Positions 26,247 to 35,299 of a DNA stretch of 64,000 nucleotides are shown here, in pieces. Origin of the DNA: Lacihabitans sp. LS3-19 (GTDB taxonomy: Bacteria; Bacteroidota; Bacteroidia; Cytophagales; Spirosomataceae); the NCBI RefSeq assembly GCF_024343575.1, contig NZ_RJUA01000121.1, positions 62,001 through 126,000 on the forward strand, given 5' to 3'. A program made the position numbers and the translations under genes. Positions within the stretch are counted from its first letter, which is position 1. Every line of letters starts with the position of its first letter. The notes under the pieces are model-generated. The model ran no database searches. It was not told the DNA's origin and saw only the letters and a list, made by a program, of their open reading frames with translations.

Positions 26247-27131
26247 ATGTTACAATCAATGACGGGTTTCGGCTCTGCCACCCTCGAAACCGACAAGATG
26301 GCCGTTTCGGTCGAAATCAAAACACTCAACTCTAAGTTTTCAGATATCTACTGTAGGTTGCCAAGAAGTTTTTCAAACCGTGAAATAGAAGTTAGGAATT
26401 TGCTTCAAAAAGAATTAGAAAGGGGCAAAATAGAAATGAACTTGAACGTAGTCCCTAAAGACGAAGAAAGTGCTGGGACGACAATCAATAGGCCTTTGGT
26501 AAAAGCATATTTTAAAGATTTAATACAGACAGCGAGCGAATTAGGTTTTGAAGCATCCAAAACAGAAGTATTGCGGATGGCTACAATGATGCCAAATGCC
26601 TACAATACCAATGCTTTAAGTGCTGACGATGCAGAAGAAGAGTGGAAATTGATCATGAGTTTAGTGGCTAAAGCAATAAAAAACTGCCAAGAATTCAGAT
26701 TTCAAGAAGGTCAGATTACTAAAATTAAGTTTGTAGAATATATTGACATCATTGATGCATTATTAAAACTGGTAATCGAACAAGATCCAAAACGTTTACC
26801 TGCTATTCGTGAGCGACTCGAAAAGTCAGTGGCCGATTATATAAATAGTGAAAATTTTGACAAAAATAGATTTGAGCAAGAATTGATTTATTATGTTGAA
26901 AAATACGATATTTCAGAAGAAAAAGTAAGGTTGTCTAATCATTTGGAGTATTTCAGAAAAGAAGTTGAGATAGCATCTAATGGCAAGAAATTGAATTTTA
27001 TTGCCCAAGAAATTGGCAGAGAAATAAACACGATCGGCTCAAAAGCTAACGATTCTGTAATCCAACGTCTTGTTGTTCAAATGAAAGATGAACTCGAGAA
27101 AATCAAAGAGCAAACGATGAACATTTTGTAA
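26247..27131 (+). CDS. YicC-family endoribonuclease
   Basis: 294 residues from the ATG at 26247, where MLQSMTGFG, the family's conserved N-terminus, begins; the longer frame has no support. Further features: EIKTLNSKFSDIYCRLPRS, and the C-terminal DUF1732 region NFIAQEIGREINTIGSKAND through VVQMKDELEKIKEQTMNIL. YicC proteins are now regarded as endoribonucleases with a role in stationary phase and stress. Only three bases separate its stop and the next ATG, so it is probably co-transcribed with the DUF4126 gene. Confidence 0.92.
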   Translation: MLQSMTGFGSATLETDKMAVSVEIKTLNSKFSDIYCRLPRSFSNREIEVRNLLQKELERGKIEMNLNVVPKDEESAGTTINRPLVKAYFKDLIQTASELGFEASKTEVLRMATMMPNAYNTNALSADDAEEEWKLIMSLVAKAIKNCQEFRFQEGQITKIKFVEYIDIIDALLKLVIEQDPKRLPAIRERLEKSVADYINSENFDKNRFEQELIYYVEKYDISEEKVRLSNHLEYFRKEVEIASNGKKLNFIAQEIGREINTIGSKANDSVIQRLVVQMKDELEKIKEQTMNIL

Positions 27132-27134
27132 AAA

Positions 27135-27713
27135 ATGGAAGAAATTGTCGCTTGGTTGCCAGGTTTGTTTTTAGGCGTAGCACTGAGTGCAGGCACTGGT
27201 TTTCGTATTTTTATTCCACTATTGGTTTCTAATTTGGCTGCAAAGTTTGGCTTGGTTTCTGTCTCGGAAAATTTCCAATGGATGACCAGCAATTCCACTA
27301 CTATTGTACTTTTGGTAGCCACTGTCGTTGAAATTGCCTCTTATTATATCACTTATATTGACAATTTATTGGATTCTATCGCTATGCCAGCTTCTGTGGT
27401 AGCGGGTACTTTGCTTACTACACAATTTTTGAAAATCGAAGATCCAATGCTTCAATGGGGTTTGGGAATATTGGCGGGTGGGGGAGTAGCTGGTACAATC
27501 CAATCTGGCACTACGCTTTTACGCTTAGGTTCTACAAAGTTTACGGGTGGTTTGGGAAACGGGATTTTTAGTACAATTGAAAATATCCTATCTGTTTTTA
27601 TCTCACTAATATCAATTTGGGTTCCTTTAATAATGGGGGTTTTTGCTATTCTTTTTGTTTTTTGGATTTTGAGGAAACTCTTTAAAAGAAAGAAAAAGAC
27701 TACTCTCCAATAA
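27135..27713 (+). CDS. DUF4126 membrane protein
   Basis: 192 residues with about five hydrophobic segments: near 10-35, 52-72, 82-104, 110-130 and 148-180, ending in a very basic tail (RKLFKRKKKTT). The run GLFLGVALSAGTGFRIFIPLL and the glycine-rich GILAGGGVAGTIQ match the DUF4126 family, whose function is unknown. Probably an inner-membrane protein. It overlaps the convergent Lrp-type regulator by 14 bases. Confidence 0.85.
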   Translation: MEEIVAWLPGLFLGVALSAGTGFRIFIPLLVSNLAAKFGLVSVSENFQWMTSNSTTIVLLVATVVEIASYYITYIDNLLDSIAMPASVVAGTLLTTQFLKIEDPMLQWGLGILAGGGVAGTIQSGTTLLRLGSTKFTGGLGNGIFSTIENILSVFISLISIWVPLIMGVFAILFVFWILRKLFKRKKKTTLQ

Positions 27714-28161
27714 TAGACGAATGTTTAGCTTCTGTTATCACAAAGTGTGACTGAGCACTACCAATGTTGGATATGGCGGCCAATTTGTTGAGAATGAAGT
27801 CTTTGTATTCTTCCATGTCTGATACAATCACTTTCAACAGAAAGTCAGAACCTCCTGATACACAATAACATTCTACTACCTCAGGCACAGTTTGAATATC
27901 TGCTTCAAACTGAGTCAAGAATTTTTGAGCGTGTTCTTTTAGAGATACATTACAAAAAACAATAAGATTTTTATTGAGCTTCTTTCGATTTAATTCAATA
28001 GTATATTTCTTAATAAATCCATCTCTTCTCAATCTTTTGATTCTCTCATGTATCGGCGTAGTGGTCAAATTGAGCTCAACGGCAATCTGCCTATTGGTCA
28101 TCATTCCATCTTTTTTGAGAAGTTTTAAAATCTTCAAATCCACAGGATCTATATCAATCAT
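27700..28161 (-). CDS. Lrp/AsnC-family transcriptional regulator
   Basis: 153 residues. The winged helix-turn-helix occupies the N-terminus: LKILKLLKKDGMMTNRQIAVE (9-29) with recognition helix TTTPIHERIKRLRRDGFI. The RAM ligand-binding and assembly domain fills residues about 65-145, including VVECYCVSGGSDFLLKV and the GSAQSHFVI strand. Lrp-type proteins sense amino acids and form octamers. proC, two genes away on the same strand, is a plausible but unproven target. Confidence 0.92.
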   Translation of the reverse strand: MIDIDPVDLKILKLLKKDGMMTNRQIAVELNLTTTPIHERIKRLRRDGFIKKYTIELNRKKLNKNLIVFCNVSLKEHAQKFLTQFEADIQTVPEVVECYCVSGGSDFLLKVIVSDMEEYKDFILNKLAAISNIGSAQSHFVITEAKHSSIIGE

Positions 28162-28297
28162 AGAATATTTTTCTTTTTAAACTCAAAAATAGGGTTAAAT
28201 TCTAATTTTGAATAAGAATAGTGGAATTATTTTCTTTAAAATAATCGCATTGGGAATTAGAAAGTGTAAATTCTAAATTTTTGAAAAATATACAAAA

Positions 28298-29026
28298 TCA
28301 CTTCACTTCAAACAACTCAATCGTATAATCCAGAAGTTCCGTGCCGCCAACTTTCCCATGGCCTGGTATAACATGTTTGATTTGAGGAAATGTGGTTTTG
28401 AGATTTCTAATTGTGTTTGACCATTCTTTTTGGTTGGCATCTCCAAGGTATCCTTTACCAGCTGTAACTTCTTTTACCATACAGCCTCCAAATAACACTT
28501 TTTCTTTTGGTAAATAACTAACAATATTGTCTTTGGTATGAGCTTCGCCAACAAACTCGTTTATAATCTCGCGTTTTCCTATTTTAATTTTGAGATTACC
28601 ATCAAATCCGATCTGAGGTATTTCTACACTGTCTTTTTTAGCGGCATCAATTGTTTTATTGCTAGCATAGCTTTTGATGCCTTTTTTATGAAAAACTGCT
28701 AAGCCTCCAAGGCAATCATTGTGAAAATGATTAATTACTATGCCTTCAAGCTTTATTTTATTCTCTTCAAGTGTTTTCAGTAGCAACTCAGAGCCTTCTT
28801 TATCGGCAGGGGTATCAAATACATAGGCTTTGTTTTTATGAATATATACCATTCCATTACAAGCCACTTTACCCCAAGTTTCTGTTTGTAAAAAAGAAAT
28901 ATGGGTATAAATATTCTTTTTAATTGGATAAAAAACCAATAAGTCTTCATTATTACTTATCAGTTTTTTGCTAGGATTACAAGAAAAAATAAATGGTATA
29001 AATATTAAAAACAATAGTTTTTTCAT
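28298..29026 (-). CDS. Subclass B1 metallo-beta-lactamase-like lipoprotein
   Basis: 242 residues with a lipoprotein signal (lipobox IFSC, Cys16). All zinc ligands of the subclass B1 pattern are present: H100 and H102 with D104 in NHFHNDCLGG, H163 in GEAHTKDN, C182 in GGCMVKE and H223 in PGHG. Lys185, three residues after the cysteine, matches the substrate-binding lysine of B1 enzymes such as BlaB. This suggests hydrolysis of beta-lactams in the periplasm, though other hydrolases share the fold. Directly downstream of proC on the same strand (one base apart), so probably co-transcribed. No mobile-element signs are seen. Confidence 0.82.
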   Translation of the reverse strand: MKKLLFLIFIPFIFSCNPSKKLISNNEDLLVFYPIKKNIYTHISFLQTETWGKVACNGMVYIHKNKAYVFDTPADKEGSELLLKTLEENKIKLEGIVINHFHNDCLGGLAVFHKKGIKSYASNKTIDAAKKDSVEIPQIGFDGNLKIKIGKREIINEFVGEAHTKDNIVSYLPKEKVLFGGCMVKEVTAGKGYLGDANQKEWSNTIRNLKTTFPQIKHVIPGHGKVGGTELLDYTIELFEVK

Positions 29027-29027
29027 C

Positions 29028-29828
29028 TTATTTCGATAGTTCTTTGGCTCTTTTTTCAGCGTTCAATATTCCTCTTTCTAATCCTAAACCTATCTCCGCT
29101 TCAGCGAATGTACTCAAAGCTGCCTCTGTTGTTCCTCCTTTCGAGGCTACTGCCTTTATTAAGTCGTCAAGACTCAACTCGGCATTGTTTATCAAATGAT
29201 AAGCTCCAAGCATGGTTTGTTTTACCAATAATCTCGATAGGCCTTCATCAAAACCCATTTGCTTTCCTGCTTCTACCATGTGTTTTACAACATAATAAAA
29301 ATATGCCGGACCGCTGCCACTAAGTGCAGTAACGGCATCTATCATACTTTCGTCTTCAATATATACTGACCTACCAGTGGCATTGATTAGGTTTTCAATT
29401 TTCAAAAGTTTTGAAAAACCAATTCCTTCTGAAGCACAAAAGCCTGTGATGCCTTGTCCAAGCATGGCTGGCGTGTTTGGCATGGCTCTAACTACCAGTT
29501 TGTGGTTTAATTCATTTTGGATTCTCGACATCGTGATTCCGGCCATAATTGACAAAACCACCTGGTCTTCTTTTAAAAAATCCTTTAATTCCGCAGCTAC
29601 AACACTAAAATCTTGAGGTTTTACTGATAAAATCACTAAATCATATGCTCCGAGGGTTTCGTTTACAGTATCTACAACTACTCCCTCTTTTGATTTTTTT
29701 AGTATTTCAGACCTTTCTGGGCTTTTTTCTATCAATAAAAGATTGTCCTTTTTTACCAAATCATATTGAATAAATGACCTCGCAAAAGCCATTCCCATAT
29801 TTCCACATCCAACAATCGCTATTTTCAT
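29028..29828 (-). CDS. proC: Pyrroline-5-carboxylate reductase
   Basis: 266 residues. It makes proline from pyrroline-5-carboxylate with NAD(P)H. The N-terminal Rossmann motif is IVGCGNMGMAF (4-14). The family signature begins MIDAVTALSGSGPAYFYY (about 162-179), and the C-terminal dimer region has QTMLGAYHLI and VASKGGTTEAAL. Length is normal. The metallo-beta-lactamase-like gene follows after one base. Confidence 0.95.
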   Translation of the reverse strand: MKIAIVGCGNMGMAFARSFIQYDLVKKDNLLLIEKSPERSEILKKSKEGVVVDTVNETLGAYDLVILSVKPQDFSVVAAELKDFLKEDQVVLSIMAGITMSRIQNELNHKLVVRAMPNTPAMLGQGITGFCASEGIGFSKLLKIENLINATGRSVYIEDESMIDAVTALSGSGPAYFYYVVKHMVEAGKQMGFDEGLSRLLVKQTMLGAYHLINNAELSLDDLIKAVASKGGTTEAALSTFAEAEIGLGLERGILNAEKRAKELSK

Positions 29829-29844
29829 TTGAGTATTTTTTTTA

Positions 29845-29881
29845 TAAAAAAAATAGCCTCAGTGTTATTCTGGGCTATTTT
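29845..29881 (-). terminator. Terminator of the TlpA-like gene
   Basis: Read on the minus strand, AAAATAGCC pairs with GGCTATTTT across a loop, followed by a run of T (the A-run at 29845-29853 on the plus strand). It lies directly after the TlpA-like gene and before proC. Confidence 0.75.
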
Positions 29882-29896
29882 AATGTCTTTTTTTAT

Positions 29897-31048
29897 TTAT
29901 TTTTCAACCCATTCAACCATCTCATTAAATACCGCATCGGTACTGCCAAGATAGCCAGAGCCTTTATGTTTTACTTTTCCGTCTTTGTCTATACAAAATT
30001 TGGCCGGAATACCTTCTACGCCATAAGCTAAAGCGGTATTGTTTCCAATATCTAGAACAGGATTCATGAATGTAAAACCACGGTTTGTTACAAATTTATT
30101 GACATGATCTTTCCATTTGTCAGCTTCTACTCTTTCAAAAGTATTTACAAACAAAAACACTACATTTGGATCGTCTTTATATTTTTCAACTGCTTTTTTC
30201 ATACCAGGGAAAGACATAATACATGGACCGCACCAAGTAGCCCAAAAATCAAGAATGACAGTTTTGCCTTTTAATTGTGAAAGTTTAATCTTGGTGCCAT
30301 CAAGTTGTGTAAGTTCAAAGTCTGGAGCTTCAGAGCCCACAGTACCTACACTAGCTTGATTAACGGTTTGGATAAACATTTTGGCAAAGTAATGCGTTTT
30401 TCCTTCTTTTAACAATTGGTCTTTTAATTCAAACTGGTATTCTCCACCAAAATCTGGCTTTAAGAAATTGTTTGCAGCAATGATTCCCGCCAAAGATGTA
30501 CCCATGCTTTTGATTTTGGGCATTATTTTTTGCTTATGAATATCCAAAGCAGTCTGGTATTGGCCACGAAGGTCGTTTTTGTCTTTTTCAGATTTCGCTG
30601 CCTGGAATTTTGAGTCAATCCCGTTTACATAAACAGAAAACTGTTGCATATCCGCCATCAATTCATTGAATTTCGTCATGTTATCTGAACCTTCAATTTT
30701 TGCTGTTGCTGCTTTGTCTGGCGTAGCTGATCCATCGGCCGTTATGGTAAGGTTTTCTCCACCATCTAGTATCAAACCTATTACTTGTTCGTTGGCAATG
30801 TTTAATTGGTAAATACCCGGTTCGGCTATTTTGGTATCAAAACTAAAGGCCTTTCCCGTAAGTTTTACGCTGTCTATCTTAGCTCCGATATTTCTTTCGT
30901 TCATCCTTTCAAGATAAACCATGCCCGAAACATCATTGCTTATGGTGCCTTTTATTTTAAGCGGAAGGTTGGTAGAAGTGTCACTAACCTGAGAATTACA
31001 AGAAGTAAAAACTCCAATGAATAATGCCAATAAAATATTTTTTTTCAT
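29897..31048 (-). CDS. TlpA-like thiol-disulfide oxidoreductase with DUF4369
   Basis: 383 residues. A lipoprotein signal (VFTSC, Cys16) is followed by a DUF4369-like beta domain (about 30-130), a helical linker, and a thioredoxin fold from about 240. The thioredoxin fold has the redox motif WATWCGPC (about 270-277) and the cis-proline region GIPAKFCIDKDG. Such proteins reduce or rearrange disulfides on the periplasmic side; in this phylum they are also linked to cytochrome maturation and oxidative stress. The specific partner is unknown. Confidence 0.9.
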   Translation of the reverse strand: MKKNILLALFIGVFTSCNSQVSDTSTNLPLKIKGTISNDVSGMVYLERMNERNIGAKIDSVKLTGKAFSFDTKIAEPGIYQLNIANEQVIGLILDGGENLTITADGSATPDKAATAKIEGSDNMTKFNELMADMQQFSVYVNGIDSKFQAAKSEKDKNDLRGQYQTALDIHKQKIMPKIKSMGTSLAGIIAANNFLKPDFGGEYQFELKDQLLKEGKTHYFAKMFIQTVNQASVGTVGSEAPDFELTQLDGTKIKLSQLKGKTVILDFWATWCGPCIMSFPGMKKAVEKYKDDPNVVFLFVNTFERVEADKWKDHVNKFVTNRGFTFMNPVLDIGNNTALAYGVEGIPAKFCIDKDGKVKHKGSGYLGSTDAVFNEMVEWVEK

Positions 31049-31086
31049 TCTTTTTTTTATTCTGTGCCTTCAGATGCACAATTAAT

Positions 31087-32529
31087 TTATTTAAGTTTAT
31101 CCGCAACCAAACTATTGATTACTTTAGGGTCAGCAGATCCTTTAGATTTTTTCATAACTTCACCAACAAAAAAACCAATCAAGCCTTTTTTGCCTTTTTT
31201 GTATTCTTCTACTTTTGTGGCGTTTTGAGTTAAAACCTCATCTATCCAAGAACCCATAGCGTCAGTATCCTTTGACTGTATCAGGTTGTTAGACTTTGCC
31301 AATGCAATAATATTACTTTCAGGAGAGGATATTAACAGACTCATTAACATTTGTCCTGCCGAATTGCTAATTTCTCCTTTGTCAATATTTTCTATCAATT
31401 CTGCTAGCTTCGAAGGTTTTACTGGAAAATCTATGATTTCCATATTGTTTTCATTCAGATAGCCTTTGATAGATGATAATATCCAATTGGATACACTTTT
31501 ATAGTTTTTTGTAAAATTACTCGTCTCCAGAAAATATTCACAAAGGGCTCTTTCTTCTGTCAAAAGGTAAGCATGCTCTTCCAAAATTCCCATCTCCTTA
31601 CTGAATGTTTCAAACAATTCATAAGGAAGTTTTGGCATATTTACTTTGGCTTCTTTTATTTCTTCGTCTGTCAAAACAATCGGTGCCAAGTCGGGTTCAG
31701 GGAAATAACGATAATCATTCATGGTTTCTTTCACTCGCATTCCAAAAGTTTTTCCTTGGTCAGGGTCAAAACTTCTTGTTTCCTGAATAATAGTGCCACC
31801 ATTGTTCAATATTTCAGCTTGTCTTTCTATTTCGTATTCCGCAGCTTTTTGCAAAAATCGAATAGAATTCATGTTCTTAATTTCCACTTTGGTACCCAGT
31901 TTCTCGCTTCCTTTTGGCTTTAGTGAAACATTTAAATCTGCTCTAAGCGAACCTTCCTCCATGTTTCCATCGCTTATGCCAAGGTATCTAACCATTTTTC
32001 TGATCTCAGCAAGATACGAGGCAGCTTCAAGGGGTGAGGTCATGCATGGTTCCGAAACTATTTCTAAAAGTGGTGTTCCAGCACGATTATAATCCAGATA
32101 TGTAAAGTTTGGGTTTAAATCATGTATTGACTTTCCAGCATCTTCTTCAAGATGTATATGGTGAATTTTGACAGTGTGACTGCTGAAAACCTTGCCTTGT
32201 TTAATCTTAAATTTCACTTCGCCACCCAAGCAAATAGGTGATTTGTCTTGCGAAATTTGATAACCTTTTGGAAGATCAGGATAGAAATAATTTTTTCTGT
32301 CGAAAAAATTGAATTTATTGATTTCGCAATCAAAGGCTAGTCCCAATTGTATGGCATATTCAACTGCTTTCTCGTTCAGTTTTGGCAAAACTCCAGGATG
32401 AGCCAAAGTAAGCACACTAATATGCGTGTTCGGATCACCTCCAAATTTGTTAGCGTCCGAAGCAAATATTTTGCTCTCTGTGAATAATTGACAATGAACC
32501 TCTAAGCCTATTACGATATCGTATTCCAT
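31087..32529 (-). CDS. gatB: Aspartyl/glutamyl-tRNA amidotransferase subunit B
   Basis: 480 residues. GatB activates misacylated Glu-tRNA(Gln) or Asp-tRNA(Asn) for amidation in the GatCAB complex. Seen: YDIVIGLEVHCQL at the N-terminus, the metal/ATP region HPGVLPKLNEKAVEYA and YFYPDLPKGYQISQ, the family signature beginning LDYNRAGTPLLEIVSEP, and a C-terminal YqeY-like tail. gatA and gatC are not in the window. A GatCAB system fits Bacteroidota. Confidence 0.96.
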   Translation of the reverse strand: MEYDIVIGLEVHCQLFTESKIFASDANKFGGDPNTHISVLTLAHPGVLPKLNEKAVEYAIQLGLAFDCEINKFNFFDRKNYFYPDLPKGYQISQDKSPICLGGEVKFKIKQGKVFSSHTVKIHHIHLEEDAGKSIHDLNPNFTYLDYNRAGTPLLEIVSEPCMTSPLEAASYLAEIRKMVRYLGISDGNMEEGSLRADLNVSLKPKGSEKLGTKVEIKNMNSIRFLQKAAEYEIERQAEILNNGGTIIQETRSFDPDQGKTFGMRVKETMNDYRYFPEPDLAPIVLTDEEIKEAKVNMPKLPYELFETFSKEMGILEEHAYLLTEERALCEYFLETSNFTKNYKSVSNWILSSIKGYLNENNMEIIDFPVKPSKLAELIENIDKGEISNSAGQMLMSLLISSPESNIIALAKSNNLIQSKDTDAMGSWIDEVLTQNATKVEEYKKGKKGLIGFFVGEVMKKSKGSADPKVINSLVADKLK

Positions 32530-32596
32530 GCAGTAAATTTTTACAAAAATAATGCAAAAAATGAGGAAATGGCTTTTTGGAGGTTGGAATATATAA

Positions 32597-32640
32597 AAAA
32601 ATGCGAGTTAGAAGCTGTTTTGCTCTAAACTCGCATTTTC
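32597..32640 (-). terminator. Terminator of the TonB-dependent receptor gene
   Basis: AAATGCGAGTT and AACTCGCATTT form a long stem with inner GA/CT and AGC/GCT pairing around TGTTTT. On the minus strand the stem is followed by T residues (A-run 32595-32600). It lies 17 bases after the receptor stop. Confidence 0.8.
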
Positions 32641-32656
32641 GTTACGAAGATTTAAA

Positions 32657-35200
32657 TTAGAACTTAAAGTTCAATTTACCATAATAAAAAGCTCCATTAT
32701 TTCCCATTTGAACAGGATCCCAAGCTCCACCAGATTCAGTGTAATAGCCTGAAGACATATCCGGATAAACATTGAAAATATTGTTTGAGCCAAGAGTTAA
32801 TCTGACGTTTTTAGATACTTTGTAATTTAATGATACATCGGTAGTGGTTTTCGCTTTATAAATATCATTAAGGCTCACATCATAATTCCAGTCTGCTAAT
32901 TCCACTCTTCCAAATCTTACCAATCTCACCATTGCACTCAATTTGTTGATTTGGTAATCAATAGTTAGATTAATTTTCGAAGGCGGAGCAGATGCTCTAA
33001 GGAAATATTGCTCTCTTAAGTCAAAATAGGTATCAGCTTTATCTGCTAATTTAGCATTGGTGTTTATTTTGTCTATTGTCAATTGATTAAAGTTCATCGC
33101 TAAACTTGTTGTCAGTATTCCGTTGCCTACTTTGTCTCTATTGCTCATAATGATGTCTATACCTTTGGTAGTTGTATTTACAGCATTCGTGAAAAATTGA
33201 GCTTTAGCTACGTTAATATCTTTAAGCAATTGTCCTATTTGTTCGTCTTCATCTGAGAATTGGCCTGTCAATACTATCCTATCTTTGATCTGAACCCAAT
33301 AACCATCAACAGTTAAGGAAAATGTATTATTTGGTCTAACAGTGAATCCCAAACTGGCGTTTTTAGATAATTCTTGTTTCAAGGCTGGAATACCCAATGC
33401 TTTGGTAACCGCACTGTTATTTCTAGCTATCAAAACCTCAACTGGGTTTCCATTGATGAAGTTTGTTACGGTTTGGTTAAAATTGATTTGAGGCAAAGAA
33501 GGAGCTCTAAAACCAGTACTTAAAGTTCCTCTAAATGTTATAACATCATTGGCTTTGATTCTTGCTGAAAGCTTACCGTTTATCGTATTTCCGAAATCTG
33601 AATAATTTTCGAATCTTACAGCCGCTCCCATCATTATTTTCTTTGTAAAATCGGCTTCGGTATCAAAATATACGCCGATATTCGATCTTGATGCTTTGGT
33701 TTCATCGCTTGGTTGGAAACCTGGGAAACCTTGTGAACCACCTGGAACGCCTGGAATATAGCTTTTCCAAGATTTTTCTTCTCCTGCATGAATTGCATAA
33801 TGCTCGATTCTATGTTCTGCTCCAAACGCAATATTTAGACCTGACATTTTATCTTTCATGAATTTCGAAAATCCTAAATTTATAGTGTTTTGGTTTAAAC
33901 TAAATCCACCAGCATCAAAGGTAGTAGGGGAGGTAGCTCCAAGTGAAGTGTTCAATGTATTTGACAATGAATAACCGAATTGGTTGCTTCCAAATGTATT
34001 GCTCAAATCAATATCCCATCCATTTTTTTCTGTTCTAACTCCAGCCGCAATCGAATTGTCTTTGATATTGGCCTTGATCAATGGGTCAAATCCGTTTGGA
34101 TAAATAGAAGCAATATTTCTGTCGTCATCTGCAAATCTTGTCCATGCGTAGGATTCCCCCTTTCTTTGGTTTGTTCCTCCAAAAACATAAACTGATGTGT
34201 TTTTATTAACAGGGAAATTTGAGTTTAAATACAAAGAGGCATTTGCCGCTCTAGGGTCTCCGAATTCTCTCCTTGCCAATTCATCAACGGCCGCATTTGC
34301 TCTGTTGGTATGGTCTCTGTAGTTGTAATCTGCGGTTAGATTCACAAATCCTCCATCACCTACTTTTATGCCATAGTTTGCATTGATATTGGTGTTTAAT
34401 CCATCGAATTTTTTATCATCAAATCTATAGCTGGCTTTGTACATTCCCGCATTTGTGTTAATTTCTAATTGTTCAGTGCTTTTTTTCAAAACAATATTTA
34501 TTACTCCAGCAATAGCATCAGAACCATATTGAGCAGCGGCTCCGTCTCTAAGTATCTCTATTCTTTCTATTGCAGCCGCAGGAATTGAATTTAAGTCAGT
34601 ACCAGTGTTTCCACGTCCTCTAGTACCATATATGTTTACCAATGAGCTTTGGTGTCTTCTTTTTCCATTAATTAAAACCAAAGTCTGATCTGGCCCTAAG
34701 CCTCTAAGTGATGCAGGGTCTACATGGTCAGTTCCATCTGAGCCCGATTGCCTGTTGGAGTTAAACGAAGGTGCGGCAAATTGCAATAATTGATTGATAT
34801 CTAATTGCCCAGTTTTTGAAGTAATGTCTTTTAAATCTATCACGTCAATTGGTGCGGGTGTATCTGTAGCAGAACGATTAAGGCTTCTTGAGCCAACCAC
34901 TACTACTTGGTCTAAAAGATTACCTTCCTCTAGGGCAATTGTGCCATTTAATTCCGAACTTTTAACTTCCTTAGATTTATAGCCTATATAGCTAATTTGG
35001 AAAGTTGAAGTGCTTTTTGAAGGTGTAATGCTGAAATTTCCGTTGGCATCTGTTGTTGTGCCATTGTTTGTGCCTTTTTCTATTACTGTTGCACCTATTA
35101 AGGCCTCACCAGAATTGTCGGTTACTTTCCCTTTCATGCTTTGAGCAATAACCTGAAAAGTGAGCAAAGTAAATAATAAAAAGAGTGAAGTTTTTTTCAT
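32657..35200 (-). CDS. TonB-dependent outer-membrane receptor
   Basis: 847 residues. A signal peptide (about 1-19, ending VIAQS) is followed by a carboxypeptidase-regulatory-like beta domain (about 22-95: GKVTDNSGEALIGATV), a plug (about 100-240: RGLGPDQTLVLINGKRRH and ERIEILRDGAAAQYGSDAIAGVINI) and a 22-strand barrel ending in an aromatic residue (KLNFKF). It imports a ligand across the outer membrane using TonB energy. No SusD partner is adjacent, so it belongs to the iron/vitamin/other class rather than the SusCD class; the ligand cannot be told. A terminator follows. Confidence 0.93.
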   Translation of the reverse strand: MKKTSLFLLFTLLTFQVIAQSMKGKVTDNSGEALIGATVIEKGTNNGTTTDANGNFSITPSKSTSTFQISYIGYKSKEVKSSELNGTIALEEGNLLDQVVVVGSRSLNRSATDTPAPIDVIDLKDITSKTGQLDINQLLQFAAPSFNSNRQSGSDGTDHVDPASLRGLGPDQTLVLINGKRRHQSSLVNIYGTRGRGNTGTDLNSIPAAAIERIEILRDGAAAQYGSDAIAGVINIVLKKSTEQLEINTNAGMYKASYRFDDKKFDGLNTNINANYGIKVGDGGFVNLTADYNYRDHTNRANAAVDELARREFGDPRAANASLYLNSNFPVNKNTSVYVFGGTNQRKGESYAWTRFADDDRNIASIYPNGFDPLIKANIKDNSIAAGVRTEKNGWDIDLSNTFGSNQFGYSLSNTLNTSLGATSPTTFDAGGFSLNQNTINLGFSKFMKDKMSGLNIAFGAEHRIEHYAIHAGEEKSWKSYIPGVPGGSQGFPGFQPSDETKASRSNIGVYFDTEADFTKKIMMGAAVRFENYSDFGNTINGKLSARIKANDVITFRGTLSTGFRAPSLPQINFNQTVTNFINGNPVEVLIARNNSAVTKALGIPALKQELSKNASLGFTVRPNNTFSLTVDGYWVQIKDRIVLTGQFSDEDEQIGQLLKDINVAKAQFFTNAVNTTTKGIDIIMSNRDKVGNGILTTSLAMNFNQLTIDKINTNAKLADKADTYFDLREQYFLRASAPPSKINLTIDYQINKLSAMVRLVRFGRVELADWNYDVSLNDIYKAKTTTDVSLNYKVSKNVRLTLGSNNIFNVYPDMSSGYYTESGGAWDPVQMGNNGAFYYGKLNFKF

Positions 35201-35247
35201 AGTCTTATCAATTGGTTAATTTTTGCAAAAATAAGATTAAAAAAAAC

Positions 35248-35280
35248 AAAAAAGGCCATTTCCGAAGAAATAGCCTTTTT
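35248..35280 (-). terminator. Terminator after gldN
   Basis: AAAAAGGC, ATTTC, a CGAA loop, GAAAT and GCCTTTTT form a hairpin with one bulged position. Read on the minus strand it ends the gldKLMN operon. Confidence 0.75.
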
Positions 35281-35299
35281 AATTATCAATTGGTATCTT

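Noticed and set aside
26147-26329. N-terminal extension of ArgS upstream of 26146
   Set aside because: It overlaps the yicC start and lacks family similarity; MDILSVIG is the normal ArgS start.
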